Assembly: GCA_028140765.1 (NCBI GenBank)
Contig: JAOIOX010000009.1
Coordinates: forward strand, 1 to 34,271
Origin: Prochlorococcus sp. AH-736-N03
GTDB lineage: Bacteria; Cyanobacteriota; Cyanobacteriia; PCC-6307; Cyanobiaceae
Direction: 5' to 3'
DNA: 34,271 nt
Below, piece after piece: positions 24,977 through 34,271 of the stretch. Position numbers and translations under genes: made by a program. Each line of letters opens with the position of its first letter. Positions within the stretch are counted from its first letter, which is position 1. The notes under the pieces were generated by a model. That model was given only the letters and a program-made list of their open reading frames with translations. It ran no database searches and had not been told where the DNA came from.

Positions 24977-26221
24977 TTGGAACCTTTTGATTTAGCAGTT
25001 GTTGGAGGCGGTGCAGCTGGTTTTATGACAGCAATTACTGCTGCTGAACATGGAGTAAAAAGAATAATAATTCTTGAGGGCACTTCAAAACTTATGGAGA
25101 AAGTAAGGATTAGTGGAGGGGGAAGATGTAACGTCACTAATGCGACATGGATACCGAATGAACTAGTTGATAATTACCCCAGAGGTGGAATTCAGCTCTT
25201 GGAATCATTTAATCGTTTTGCAGCTGGAGATGTATATGATTGGTTTGAGAAAAAAGGGTTAAAATTAAAAATTGAGGAAGATCTAAGAGTATTCCCAGTA
25301 TCAAATTCTTCTTCAGATGTTATTGATTGTTTGAGAAAAAGTGCTTTATCAAAAAACGTAGAGATACTAACAAGATTTTTTGTAAAAGAAATTGCAAAAA
25401 CTCCAGATAATATATTTAATATTTTTAGTCTTAAAAAAGCAAAGTTAACTGCAAAAAATATTATTCTTTCAACTGGTGGTAATCCAAGCGGATATAAATT
25501 AGCTCAAAATCTTGGACACACCATTGTTAAACCTGTACCATCGCTTTTTACTTTTTCCACAAAAGAACCAAATTTGGATGAATGTAGTGGGGTATCGATA
25601 AGGGGCATAGATATAGAAATTAATTTAAACAATAAGAATTTTCAAAATAGAGGCGATTTACTAATAACGCATTGGGGGTTTAGTGGGCCAGCAGTATTAA
25701 AACTTTCATCAATTGCAGCAAGGGAACTTTATAGCCAAAAATATAAATTTGATTTAATCATTAAATGGTCTTCTTTAAGTTATAAGGAGTTAAAAGAAAA
25801 AATAAATTATTTAAGATTAAATAAAGGCAAGGTAAATCTTATTAATAGTAGACCTGTTCCACTCTTAACAAAAAGATTATGGATTTTTTTATTAAAGAAA
25901 ATAGGTATTGATAAAGAGAAAAAGTGGGCTGATTTACTGGCGGATGAAAGAGAGAAAATGATAAATACTCTAATGAGGGATAAATATATAATTTCGGGTA
26001 AAGGTCCATTTGGAGAGGAATTTGTTACTTCCGGAGGCGTAAAAATTAATGAGGTTAATTTTAAAAGTATGGAGAGCTTAATTTGTCCAGGGTTATTTTT
26101 TTCTGGAGAAGTTTTGGATGTTGATGGGATCACTGGTGGATTTAATTTTCAACATTGTTGGACAAGTGGATGGATCGCTGGGATGGCAGTATCAAAGTTA
26201 AATCAATCAATAATAAATTAA
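24977..26221 (+). CDS. NAD(P)/FAD-dependent oxidoreductase, HI0933-like (TIGR00275)
   Basis: DLAVVGGGAAGFMTAITAAEHG; RISGGGRCNVTN; CPGLFFSGEVLDVDGITGGFNFQ. Confidence 0.93.
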   Translation: MEPFDLAVVGGGAAGFMTAITAAEHGVKRIIILEGTSKLMEKVRISGGGRCNVTNATWIPNELVDNYPRGGIQLLESFNRFAAGDVYDWFEKKGLKLKIEEDLRVFPVSNSSSDVIDCLRKSALSKNVEILTRFFVKEIAKTPDNIFNIFSLKKAKLTAKNIILSTGGNPSGYKLAQNLGHTIVKPVPSLFTFSTKEPNLDECSGVSIRGIDIEINLNNKNFQNRGDLLITHWGFSGPAVLKLSSIAARELYSQKYKFDLIIKWSSLSYKELKEKINYLRLNKGKVNLINSRPVPLLTKRLWIFLLKKIGIDKEKKWADLLADEREKMINTLMRDKYIISGKGPFGEEFVTSGGVKINEVNFKSMESLICPGLFFSGEVLDVDGITGGFNFQHCWTSGWIAGMAVSKLNQSIIN

Positions 26222-26337
26222 GTAATAAATCAGTAAGTAACAATTCAATAAGTTTATCTTTTTTTTATTAAGTATTAGACGGAAAAATTTTTTTGGAGAA
26301 ACTTTAATTTTAAAGTTTTAATTATTGGTGAAGATTA

Positions 26338-27087
26338 ATGCAGAATCTTGTATCAAAAAAAGAAGAAGAGGAAAGGAGATTAAAAGCTTTAGCAGAATAT
26401 AGGATTTTGGGAACCAAGCCAGAATCATGTTATGACGATATTACAAAAATTGCTGCTAAAACCTGTAATGTGCCTATTTCTTTAATGACATTGGTAGACA
26501 AAGATAAACAATGGTTTAAATCTAAAATAGGACTTCAAATATCAGAAACTAGAAGGGATTGGTCTTTTTGTACACATGCAATAAAAGAAAATAGTCCATT
26601 AATTATTCATGATGCTTTCCAAGATGAAAGATTTATAAATAATCCATTGGTAACTGGAGATCCAAAGATTCGTTTTTATGCAGGTTTTCCTCTTAGAAAT
26701 AATGATGGTAATAAGCTTGGAACTCTTTGTGTAATAGACAGAAAGCCAGGAAATCTAACTACACAACAATTTAATATTATGGAATTATTATCCAAGCAAA
26801 TAGTTTCATTTTTAGAGCTTAGAAAAAAGTCATTAAATTTGCTAGATGCTTTATCTAATTTGCACAAACAGGAAGGGATTTTATCTGTATGTTCATATTG
26901 CAGAGAAGTGAAAAATAAGGAGGGAGATTGGATGCATTTAGAAAAATATCTTTCGAAAATTAGTGATATTAGATTCAGTCATGGGGTTTGTGATAATTGT
27001 ATGGAAAAACATTTCCCAGATGTAATCGAAGTGTGGAATAAAAAGGATTTTTTTGAAGATGGTCAAAAAAGGTTTTTAGAGTCTTAG
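26338..27087 (+). CDS. GAF-domain protein with C-terminal paired CxxC module
   Basis: ALAEYRILGTKPE…FCTHAI…YAGFPLRNNDGNKLGTLCVID; VCSYCREVKNKEGDWMHLEKYL…FSHGVCDNCMEKHFP. Confidence 0.88.
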   Translation: MQNLVSKKEEEERRLKALAEYRILGTKPESCYDDITKIAAKTCNVPISLMTLVDKDKQWFKSKIGLQISETRRDWSFCTHAIKENSPLIIHDAFQDERFINNPLVTGDPKIRFYAGFPLRNNDGNKLGTLCVIDRKPGNLTTQQFNIMELLSKQIVSFLELRKKSLNLLDALSNLHKQEGILSVCSYCREVKNKEGDWMHLEKYLSKISDIRFSHGVCDNCMEKHFPDVIEVWNKKDFFEDGQKRFLES

Positions 27088-27174
27088 ATTTAATACCTTG
27101 CTTTTAAGTTATTAATTTATTTCTAAACAAATTCTTCATTTGGTGGTTAGGATTGTATAAATTTTGACTCGAAC

Positions 27175-27660
27175 ATGTTATTAGGAACTTTATTAACAGG
27201 TGAAATTGCTAAAAGTGCATTAGTAGCATATGTTCATTATTTAGGAATTATTTTGTGTTTCGGTTCTCTTTTGTTTGAGAGATTGACCCTAAAAGTAGGT
27301 CTTAATAGAAATGAGACGATCTCAATGATAATTGCAGATGTGGTTTATGGTTTGGCAGGAGTTGCAATATTGGTTACTGGGATTTTGCGTGTTAAGTATT
27401 TTGGTCAAGGAGGTGATTTCTATACGGGTAATCCTGTTTTTTGGATAAAAGTTTCTCTTTACATTCTGGTGGGATTACTTTCTTTATATCCAACAACAAC
27501 TTATATCTTATGGGCCATTCCACTAAGTAAGAATAAACTACCTGAAATATCTGAAAATCTAGTTAAGAGGTTCAGACTAATCATTACTACTGAATTAGTG
27601 GGCTTTGCAACAATACCTTTGTTTGCCACTCTCATGGCTAGAGGTGTCGGTTTAGGTTGA
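27175..27660 (+). CDS. DUF2214 membrane protein
   Basis: ALVAYVHYLGIILCFGSLLFER…ADVVYGLAGVAILVTGILRVKYFGQGGDFYTGNPVFWIK. Confidence 0.85.
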   Translation: MLLGTLLTGEIAKSALVAYVHYLGIILCFGSLLFERLTLKVGLNRNETISMIIADVVYGLAGVAILVTGILRVKYFGQGGDFYTGNPVFWIKVSLYILVGLLSLYPTTTYILWAIPLSKNKLPEISENLVKRFRLIITTELVGFATIPLFATLMARGVGLG

Positions 27661-28193
27661 ATAATTTATTTCTAGAAAGAAATTGTTTAATAAGTGCTAA
27701 CAAACTATATAGATGGAGTTTAAGTTATAGGATTTCTAAATCTAAAAAAGAGATTATCTTTATTGGTTTAAATCCCTCATTATCGGATGAAGTTTTCTTG
27801 GACAACACAACAAAAAAGATAATCAAAATTTCGAAAAACAATAATTACGGCAAAGTAAAATTAATAAATCTATTTGCTCTTATTTCAAGCCAACCAGAAA
27901 AACTTTTTAAACATAAAAACCCTGTGGGCTATCTAAACAATAATCATATTTATAAAAACTTAAAACACTGGTCTGAAAGTAAAAATTGTGATTTATGGTT
28001 AGGTTGGGGTAACAAAGGTAAATTTCTAAATAGAAATAAAATAATATCAAAAAAAATAATGCAATATAACTCAATTAGAAAAAATAATTTTGATAATCCT
28101 CTTGGACCGCTTTTAATTAAGAAAACAATCAAAGATAATCCAATACACCCTCTATATTGTTCTGATTATTCCATCCTCCAATCTTATTTTTAG
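27657..28193 (+). CDS. DUF1643 protein
   Basis: IIFIGLNPSLSDEVFLDNTTKKIIK…KLINLFALISSQP; TTG start overlaps upstream stop. Confidence 0.8.
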   Translation: MNNLFLERNCLISANKLYRWSLSYRISKSKKEIIFIGLNPSLSDEVFLDNTTKKIIKISKNNNYGKVKLINLFALISSQPEKLFKHKNPVGYLNNNHIYKNLKHWSESKNCDLWLGWGNKGKFLNRNKIISKKIMQYNSIRKNNFDNPLGPLLIKKTIKDNPIHPLYCSDYSILQSYF

Positions 28194-28275
28194 GTAGTAA
28201 GGCTCAAATGCAAACCAGTATTTTTAGCTATTCCATTAAATATGTGTTAATTTCTATTTGTTTAGTTAACCTAAT

Positions 28276-28404
28276 ATGAAAATTTCAAAGCAATTAAATA
28301 AACTAAAAAACTTGAATGTTGAGGCAGAAAAATGTTCTACAAGAGAAGAAGCAAAAAAAATAATTAATAAAGCAAACAAAGCACAAAGTAAAATCAACAA
28401 ATAA
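28276..28404 (+). CDS. small basic hypothetical protein, 42 aa
   Basis: MKISKQLNKLKNLNVEAEKCSTREEAKKIINKANKAQSKINK. Confidence 0.5.
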   Translation: MKISKQLNKLKNLNVEAEKCSTREEAKKIINKANKAQSKINK

Positions 28405-28450
28405 ATAAAAAGTAATTTCACATATTCACCATATTAATTTCTTAGTATTT

Positions 28451-29182
28451 ATGTCTTTGAAAATAATTAAAATAAGGAAATCGCACGAAAGATTTAGATC
28501 GACTAGAGAATGGCTAAATTCGATGCATTCATTTTCTTTCGCAGAGCATAGAGATCCAAAATGGGATAATTTTGGGAAAATTAGAGTTATAAACGAAGAT
28601 ATTATTTCTCCTAATGCAGGTTTTAATACACATTCTCATGCAAATATGGAAATAATTACTGTCGTAACAAAAGGAGCAATAACTCATAGAGACTCTTTAA
28701 ACAATCTTGGAAAAATTCACAAAGATGAAGTACAAGTTATGTCTGCAGGTACTGGAATCTCTCATAGCGAGAAGAATGAAGAAAATGAGACCTGTAAGTT
28801 GTTCCAGATTTGGATATACCCTCAAAAAGAAAATATCAAACCTCGATATGATCAAATTTCATTAAATGAAAAGTTGTGGGACAATCTTATTTTTAATTAC
28901 AAAGATGCTAAAAATAATAAGCTTTCTTTAAATCAAAGTATCTCTTTATGGCGTTGTAAATATAAGCCAATTAAAGAAAAAAAATTGCCATTAAAAATCG
29001 ATAAATATAATTGGATACAAATAATAGAAGGTAGCCTTTTATTAAAAAGTAAAGACTCCAATTCAACTTTATGCCTCGAATCTGGAGATGGCTTGGGTTT
29101 TGAAGTTAATTATTATGATGATGTCTCTATAGATACTGAAAAAGAACTAGATTTTCTCTTATTTTCGATGCCTTCCTTGTAA
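28451..29182 (+). CDS. pirin-family protein
   Basis: SFSFAEHRDPKWDNFGKIRVINEDIISPNAGFNTHSHANMEIITVVTKGAITHRDSL. Confidence 0.93.
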   Translation: MSLKIIKIRKSHERFRSTREWLNSMHSFSFAEHRDPKWDNFGKIRVINEDIISPNAGFNTHSHANMEIITVVTKGAITHRDSLNNLGKIHKDEVQVMSAGTGISHSEKNEENETCKLFQIWIYPQKENIKPRYDQISLNEKLWDNLIFNYKDAKNNKLSLNQSISLWRCKYKPIKEKKLPLKIDKYNWIQIIEGSLLLKSKDSNSTLCLESGDGLGFEVNYYDDVSIDTEKELDFLLFSMPSL

Positions 29183-29196
29183 TTTATACGTTACTT

Positions 29197-29535
29197 TTAC
29201 CCATCAACTCCTTTATTAAATGCATTTAACGCCTGCAAAGCCATATTAAGGTGAACTTCCATAGCACCAAGAGCAATTAAAGAATTCGGTGATTTATCTT
29301 TTAGTAAATTTTCTTTTCTTTTTGATAACTCATTAACTACTTTCTTAGTTGAAGCTTCCCAATTATTGATTAACTCTTCAAATTCTCTTTTTTCAGGACT
29401 TTCTATTTCTGCTAATTCATCAGAAAAAAGAGAATCCTTTTGTGCCTTAAGCATCAAGTAACTTAATTTTTTATGACTTATTGCTTGAGGTAAATTGTTA
29501 GATTCACTCATTACTAGTAATTCATTTATAGTCAA
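29197..29535 (-). CDS. conserved hypothetical protein
   Basis: Track ORF 112 aa, helical. Confidence 0.6.
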   Translation of the reverse strand: MTINELLVMSESNNLPQAISHKKLSYLMLKAQKDSLFSDELAEIESPEKREFEELINNWEASTKKVVNELSKRKENLLKDKSPNSLIALGAMEVHLNMALQALNAFNKGVDG

Positions 29536-29597
29536 AATCTAACTAATTAAGTGAATATTTGCTAGAGGGGAGACGGTTGTGATGACCGACCTGAAAA

Positions 29598-31076
29598 TTA
29601 CGAAACGATACTTGAACAAAAAATGGATTTATTAACCTTTAATTTTTCACTTATTAGTTTCTTGAAATAATCTCCACGCTCTTCATAATTTCTAAATTGA
29701 TCAAAACTAGAGCATGAAGGTGAGAATAATAATGTTCCGACCCTATCATTTTGTAAATAATGAAAAACAAAATTTAAAAGCTCTTTTAGTTCTGAAAATT
29801 CAAAAATATTTTTTTTAAATCCTTCATTAATAAGCGCCATTTTTAGTACTTTTGAGCTTTCTCCAAAAAGGAAAACACATTTAACTTTTTTCTTTAAAAC
29901 TTTTATCCACTCACTATATTCATTACCTTTTAATCTACCCCCAGCAATGATTATTATTTGACCTTCAATTGAACTTATTCCCGCAATAGATGAGTCAAAA
30001 TTTGTAGCTTTACTATCATTAATGATTTCCAGATTATTATTTTTAAAAATTGTTTCCATCCTATGGGGTAATTGTTTGTAATTAGATAAAGAATCTTTAA
30101 TCTTCTTGCCAGATAATCCAACTTTTCTTGCTGCTGCAATTACCAATAAAAGATTTTGAAGATTATGCATTCCTTTTAAAGAAAAATGTTCAAGTTTGAA
30201 TAATTTCTTCCCTCTCTCAACAATGTACGCTTGTTCATCTATCCAATAATCGCAATGAATAAAATTTGATTTATCGAAACTAGTTGTTATCCAAACCCCT
30301 CTTGATAGCGAACTGTAGTTATTTCTTAGGTTTTTATCGTCATAATTATAAATTCTAAAATCAGATTTTTCTAACAAGCTTTTTTTTATGTTGAAATAAT
30401 TTTCAAGTGTTTTATGTCTTTCAAGATGATCTTCTGTGAAGGTTGTCCATATTCCAATATTAGGTTTTACTTCTGGAGATATTTCTATTTGATAACTGCT
30501 TAATTCAGCTACAACCCAATCAATTTTTTCATGTTTTTTGGAGTGAGCATACTCACATAAAGGTGTACCAATATTTCCAGCAAAAGGAGCATATAATCCA
30601 GTATCACAGAGTATATGGCTTAGTAGATGAGTAACAGTAGTCTTGCCATTAGTGCCAGTAATACCTATCCAATTTGTGTCTTTTAAAATTTCCCATGCAA
30701 CATTAATTTCTCCAATTACTTTAATTCCCTTTTTTTTTAATTCAATAATAGTTATATGGTCATAAGGTATTGATGGACTTACAACAACAGATTCGATCTC
30801 TTTCAAAAAAGGTTGAATTTCTTCAAATACAAATTCTTTATTTAGAGAAACTATGATATTAAGCTCTTCTAATGCTGTTTTTCTTTCTAAGAATTCTATC
30901 CCATCTTTACTTTCCCAAACTATTACTCTCTTATTGATGCTTCTCAAATACTTGGCAGCCCAAAATCCAGATTTACCTAATCCAATTACAAGATTAATAT
31001 TTCTTTTACTTGAGTGATTATCTATCATTAAATTTATAATTTCATTTATATTAATTGTGTTTAAAGGGTAATTCAA
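29598..31076 (-). CDS. murD: UDP-N-acetylmuramoylalanine-D-glutamate ligase
   Basis: [60 protein letters not shown]. Confidence 0.96.
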   Translation of the reverse strand: MNYPLNTININEIINLMIDNHSSKRNINLVIGLGKSGFWAAKYLRSINKRVIVWESKDGIEFLERKTALEELNIIVSLNKEFVFEEIQPFLKEIESVVVSPSIPYDHITIIELKKKGIKVIGEINVAWEILKDTNWIGITGTNGKTTVTHLLSHILCDTGLYAPFAGNIGTPLCEYAHSKKHEKIDWVVAELSSYQIEISPEVKPNIGIWTTFTEDHLERHKTLENYFNIKKSLLEKSDFRIYNYDDKNLRNNYSSLSRGVWITTSFDKSNFIHCDYWIDEQAYIVERGKKLFKLEHFSLKGMHNLQNLLLVIAAARKVGLSGKKIKDSLSNYKQLPHRMETIFKNNNLEIINDSKATNFDSSIAGISSIEGQIIIIAGGRLKGNEYSEWIKVLKKKVKCVFLFGESSKVLKMALINEGFKKNIFEFSELKELLNFVFHYLQNDRVGTLLFSPSCSSFDQFRNYEERGDYFKKLISEKLKVNKSIFCSSIVS

Positions 31077-31128
31077 TCATGAGATTTTTCTTCAGTATTT
31101 ATAGTATTCGCCCAAGAAAAGTTAATTA

Positions 31129-31395
31129 ATGGAAGATAATACTGCTAAATATTGGTTCTCTTGGTTTTATGAAAAGTGGGAGAAAAATGCTCCAGGTGAA
31201 TTAATTGAACAGGGTTTAACTCCGTCTCAGATTGCTGAGCGTTTTGTTAATGAAAACCATGATAGTTTTATTCAATTGTCAAAAAAAATTGATGAAAAAA
31301 ATTTTGATGCCTTAACAGAATTTATGAAGCTCTCAGAGAGTGAATTACATATCTTGAAGTATTTTCTAAAGTTAGTAAAAATGAAAAATTCATAA
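31129..31395 (+). CDS. small hypothetical protein, paralogous to 20421..20738
   Basis: YWFSWFYEKW…TPSQIAERFVNENHDSF…DALTEFMKLSESELHILKY. Confidence 0.65.
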   Translation: MEDNTAKYWFSWFYEKWEKNAPGELIEQGLTPSQIAERFVNENHDSFIQLSKKIDEKNFDALTEFMKLSESELHILKYFLKLVKMKNS

Positions 31396-32319
31396 GAAGT
31401 TATTAATTATTTCGAGGCTTTTCTCCCATAAATTTTTTCTTTCTTTTTTATTCATGGCGAAAGGCGAAGTAGGGGATAATTTTGGATGACCTCTGAAATT
31501 AAATCTAGGACCATAATGATCACCGCCTCTTGCGTCTGGTGAAGTAGCTGCAAAAAGCTGAGGTAAAGCACCCATCTCAGCAGTTTGAAAAATAGGACTA
31601 AATAATTCCAATGAGAATGTTTCTAATGGACCAGGGTTAGGTTTTTGAGCAGTAAAGAGATTTGTTTTTGCAATTCCTGGGTGAGCAGCTAAAGAGAGTA
31701 TATTTTTGTGCTTTAAGTTCTCATTTAGTTCCAAAGCAAACATTACATTTGCCAATTTGCTATTGGAGTAAGATTCCCATTTGTTGTAATAGTTCTCGGC
31801 TTTCAGATTTTTCCAACCAACTTTGCCAAAAAATTGTGCTCCGGAAGTCACCGTCACTATTCTAGATGCTTCTTTTTTTTCAATAATTGGAAGTAGCTTT
31901 AGAGTCAAAAGCATATGAGCTAGATGATTAACTGCAAATTGTATTTCATATCCCTGGGCACTAAATGTTTTAGGCGGATGCATAATGCCTGCATTATTGA
32001 TTAGTAAATCCAAATTTTCAAAATTATCAAAAATTTTGGACTGAACTTCAACAATATTTTTTAAATCTGACAAATCTAATTCTAAAGGTGTAAATAATCC
32101 TTCAGGATTAAGACCTTTAAGTTTTTTGATTGTTTGATTAGCTTTTTCAAGTGATCTACAAGCTATAACAACATGAGCATTTTTTTCTGCTAAGGCCTTT
32201 GCAGTGTAGTATCCAAGACCACTATTCGCACCAGTAATTAGCGCTGTTTTGCCTGCAAGGTTTGGAATATTAGATGTTTCCCAGTTAGAGATTTTAGGTC
32301 TTGAAATTGTGGCAGTCAT
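31390..32319 (-). CDS. short-chain dehydrogenase/reductase (retinol-dehydrogenase/POR-like SDR)
   Basis: KTALITGANSGLGYYTAKALA; LINNAGIM; YSNSKLANVMFALEL. Confidence 0.92.
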   Translation of the reverse strand: MTATISRPKISNWETSNIPNLAGKTALITGANSGLGYYTAKALAEKNAHVVIACRSLEKANQTIKKLKGLNPEGLFTPLELDLSDLKNIVEVQSKIFDNFENLDLLINNAGIMHPPKTFSAQGYEIQFAVNHLAHMLLTLKLLPIIEKKEASRIVTVTSGAQFFGKVGWKNLKAENYYNKWESYSNSKLANVMFALELNENLKHKNILSLAAHPGIAKTNLFTAQKPNPGPLETFSLELFSPIFQTAEMGALPQLFAATSPDARGGDHYGPRFNFRGHPKLSPTSPFAMNKKERKNLWEKSLEIINNFL

Positions 32320-32427
32320 TTAGTAATCCTGCAAATTGCTTTGGAATTTAACCAAAAATTAATTACTTTTCCACTGTAAATACTGGAAGTCAGTATCGTG
32401 AGCTCTTATTGAAGGTACTATTTAAAA

Positions 32428-33177
32428 TTATTTTTGAATGGCATATTGCCAATCGTTATTTTGAGATAAACTTTTCTCTCTAAGTAACTGTAATTTCCTA
32501 CTATTTATTTTTATAACTATCCCATTAGTTGGATATTTCGCAAATATTTTTCTCTCTAACCAATTTTTTTTATATATTTGGATTTCGCTTGTATTATTTG
32601 TGAAGTAACTGTCAGGGGTGCTGAAGCCACATTTTTTAAGATAGTTAAGGGTTTCGTATTGATTAAGTCTTCCATTAAGTATTTGGAAACAGCAAAAGCG
32701 GAGACTTTCTCCAATCCCTTTCTTATCATTGAGGTATTTTCTTGTAATTCTTTGGGAAATGCCGGCAACTTGGTTTGTAGCGTATAGTTCACCTCTAATT
32801 TGAAAATCTCGTTTGATAGGAATACAATCGGGGACATTTTTAATTTGTTTAATTTTGCTTGAGACATCAAATCCTTTTTTTGTAATAGCTTTATTAAACT
32901 TGCCATCTAGATATCTAATTGCAATAGCACAGCCATCAATTTTTGGTTGAATGCTTAATCTTGTTTTTGTTAATAAACTTTCCAAAAATTCTTTATAGTT
33001 TTCTTTGGCTAATTTTGGCAAAAGTTTATTATTTTTTTGATTAAAGTAGCCAGGCTCTCGATCAACAGGAATAAAGAGCTTTTCAAGTTGCTTAAATGCA
33101 TCATCCGAAATTATGCCTTCACCTAGTCTGTATTGTTCATCAAGATACTTAACATCTCTCACTAATAAATTATTCAT
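32428..33177 (-). CDS. stand-alone NAD+-dependent DNA ligase adenylation domain (LigA-like)
   Basis: GIISDDAFKQLEKLF; PKIDGCAIAIRY (KxDG); IRGELYATN; TNGIVIKIN; WQYAIQK terminus. Confidence 0.8.
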   Translation of the reverse strand: MNNLLVRDVKYLDEQYRLGEGIISDDAFKQLEKLFIPVDREPGYFNQKNNKLLPKLAKENYKEFLESLLTKTRLSIQPKIDGCAIAIRYLDGKFNKAITKKGFDVSSKIKQIKNVPDCIPIKRDFQIRGELYATNQVAGISQRITRKYLNDKKGIGESLRFCCFQILNGRLNQYETLNYLKKCGFSTPDSYFTNNTSEIQIYKKNWLERKIFAKYPTNGIVIKINSRKLQLLREKSLSQNNDWQYAIQK

Positions 33178-33454
33178 AATAATTTTGAGAAATATTTAAA
33201 AATCTTTTAGAAAAAATCATTTAAATAAAGATTTGAAAATTAAAATTAGATCTAAAAAGTATTTGACCACTAAATATCCTCCTACGCAGAGAGCGATTTA
33301 AGAGTATAAAATGTACTAATAAGACGTTTAAATTAAATACTTCAATCAAACATATTTACTTAAAAGCGAAATAGAAAATTTTAAGGATTAATTTAAAGGC
33401 AAATTTTTGAAATTTCTATCAATACAAAAAAAAATTTTTTAAAGTTATGAGAAA

Positions 33455-34271
33455 ATGTCATTTTTATTAAAAGCTCAACATACCTGGGAAAAATTTGCGA
33501 AATACAAAATCAATGATTATGCAAAACTAAGAAATTTTGATTTTGGGCCAAATAACGAAAGTTCAGTTTCAAAATTATCGCCTTTCATTACTCATAGAAT
33601 ATTATCGGAATATGATCTGATCCATGATATTAAAAGTAAGTACAAAATCAAAAATTCAACTAAATTTGTTGAAGAAATATTTTGGAGAGTTTACTGGAAA
33701 GGGTGGATGGAAAATAGACCTAAAGTTTGGAGAAATTTTATTTCAGAAAAAAATCTCGATTTTGATTATGAGTTATATGAAAGTGCAATTAATGGCAATA
33801 CAGAATTAGATTTTTTTAATTCTTGGGTACATGAATTAAAGCAGTACAACTATTTGCATAACCATACAAGAATGTGGTTTGCGAGTACTTGGATATTTAA
33901 TTTAGGCCTCCCATGGCAACTGGGAGCAAAGTTTTTCTTTAAATATCTTTTTGATGGAGATGCTTCATCTAATCTCCTTAGCTGGAGATGGGTCGGAGGA
34001 TTGCAAACGAAGGGAAAACAATATCTTTTTTCATCATCAAACCTCAGAAAGTTTTCAAATAATAGATTTAATGTAGAAAAAATAAGTAATCAACAAATTT
34101 TTCTTGAAGAATCTAATCAAATACCATTTGAAGATGAGATTTATAAAAATGATATGGATCCTAAATCAGATAATCTGATTATGTTTGAAAATGATCTGCA
34201 CCTTGCAACCCTTAAAAATTTACTTCCAAGCTATAAAAAAGTATTTATTATCCTTTTAAAAAATGAACAAA
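33455..34271 (+). CDS. photolyase/cryptochrome FAD-binding-domain-like protein, truncated by window end
   Basis: Open frame to edge: EIFWRVYWKGWMENRP…NHTRMWFASTWIFNLGLPWQLGAKFFFKYLFDGDASSNLLSWRWVGGLQTKGKQY. Confidence 0.82.
   Translation, partial: MSFLLKAQHTWEKFAKYKINDYAKLRNFDFGPNNESSVSKLSPFITHRILSEYDLIHDIKSKYKIKNSTKFVEEIFWRVYWKGWMENRPKVWRNFISEKNLDFDYELYESAINGNTELDFFNSWVHELKQYNYLHNHTRMWFASTWIFNLGLPWQLGAKFFFKYLFDGDASSNLLSWRWVGGLQTKGKQYLFSSSNLRKFSNNRFNVEKISNQQIFLEESNQIPFEDEIYKNDMDPKSDNLIMFENDLHLATLKNLLPSYKKVFIILLKNEQ

Noticed and set aside
24946-25137. - strand 63 aa ORF
   Set aside because: Antisense shadow of the flavoprotein N-terminus
25807-26133. - strand 108 aa ORF
   Set aside because: Antisense shadow of the HI0933-like gene
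26676-26867. - strand 63 aa ORF
   Set aside because: Antisense shadow of the GAF gene
27950-28132. - strand 60 aa ORF
   Set aside because: Antisense shadow of DUF1643 gene
31662-31865. + strand 67 aa ORF
   Set aside because: Antisense shadow of SDR gene
31390-32319. Light-dependent protochlorophyllide reductase (por)
   Set aside because: Overall pattern and length fit a generic retinol-dehydrogenase-like SDR better; POR-specific Cys-containing segments were not recognised
32556-32906. - strand 116 aa and + strand 32578..32787 ORFs
   Set aside because: Alternate-frame/antisense shadows inside the mini-LigA gene
33624-33809. + strand 61 aa ORF
   Set aside because: Out-of-frame ORF inside the photolyase-like CDS
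1-34271. tRNA, rRNA, CRISPR array or intact transposase
   Set aside because: No cloverleaf with TTC-type arm, no regularly spaced repeats and no transposase motifs were recognised by eye

Overview
This is a very AT-rich, gene-dense window whose protein repertoire fits a high-light-adapted Prochlorococcus-like picocyanobacterium (inference from hli genes with the TGQIIPG C-terminus, DUF families and many tiny ORFs; no database search was possible). The larger genes recognised are: LOG/TIGR00730-type protein (interrupted by an in-frame stop), SnoaL/NTF2-like, DoxX, DUF1543, LptF/LptG permease, three hli genes, DUF938 methyltransferase, two membrane fatty-acid desaturases (one FAD2-like), DUF805, cupin, EamA/DMT transporter, HI0933-type flavoprotein, GAF protein, DUF2214, DUF1643, pirin, murD, SDR, a stand-alone NAD+-ligase adenylation domain, and a photolyase/cryptochrome FAD-domain protein running off the right edge. 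Hand translation also gave about 35 ORFs of 18-57 aa that the supplied track lacks; many are tiny membrane or Cys-motif proteins, several arranged with TAATG/ATGA overlaps. The most interesting signals are: CP12-tail-like Cys microproteins, twin-CX3C microproteins, a coupled three-gene micro-membrane cassette, a pseudoknot-capable GC-rich leader before a DUF4278-like mini-ORF, a shared hli promoter resembling HLR1/RpaB sites, a duplicated leader element, a structured ncRNA candidate near 12.9 kb, the mini-LigA, and the N-terminally lacking photolyase-like protein. No tRNA, rRNA, CRISPR array or intact IS element was seen.
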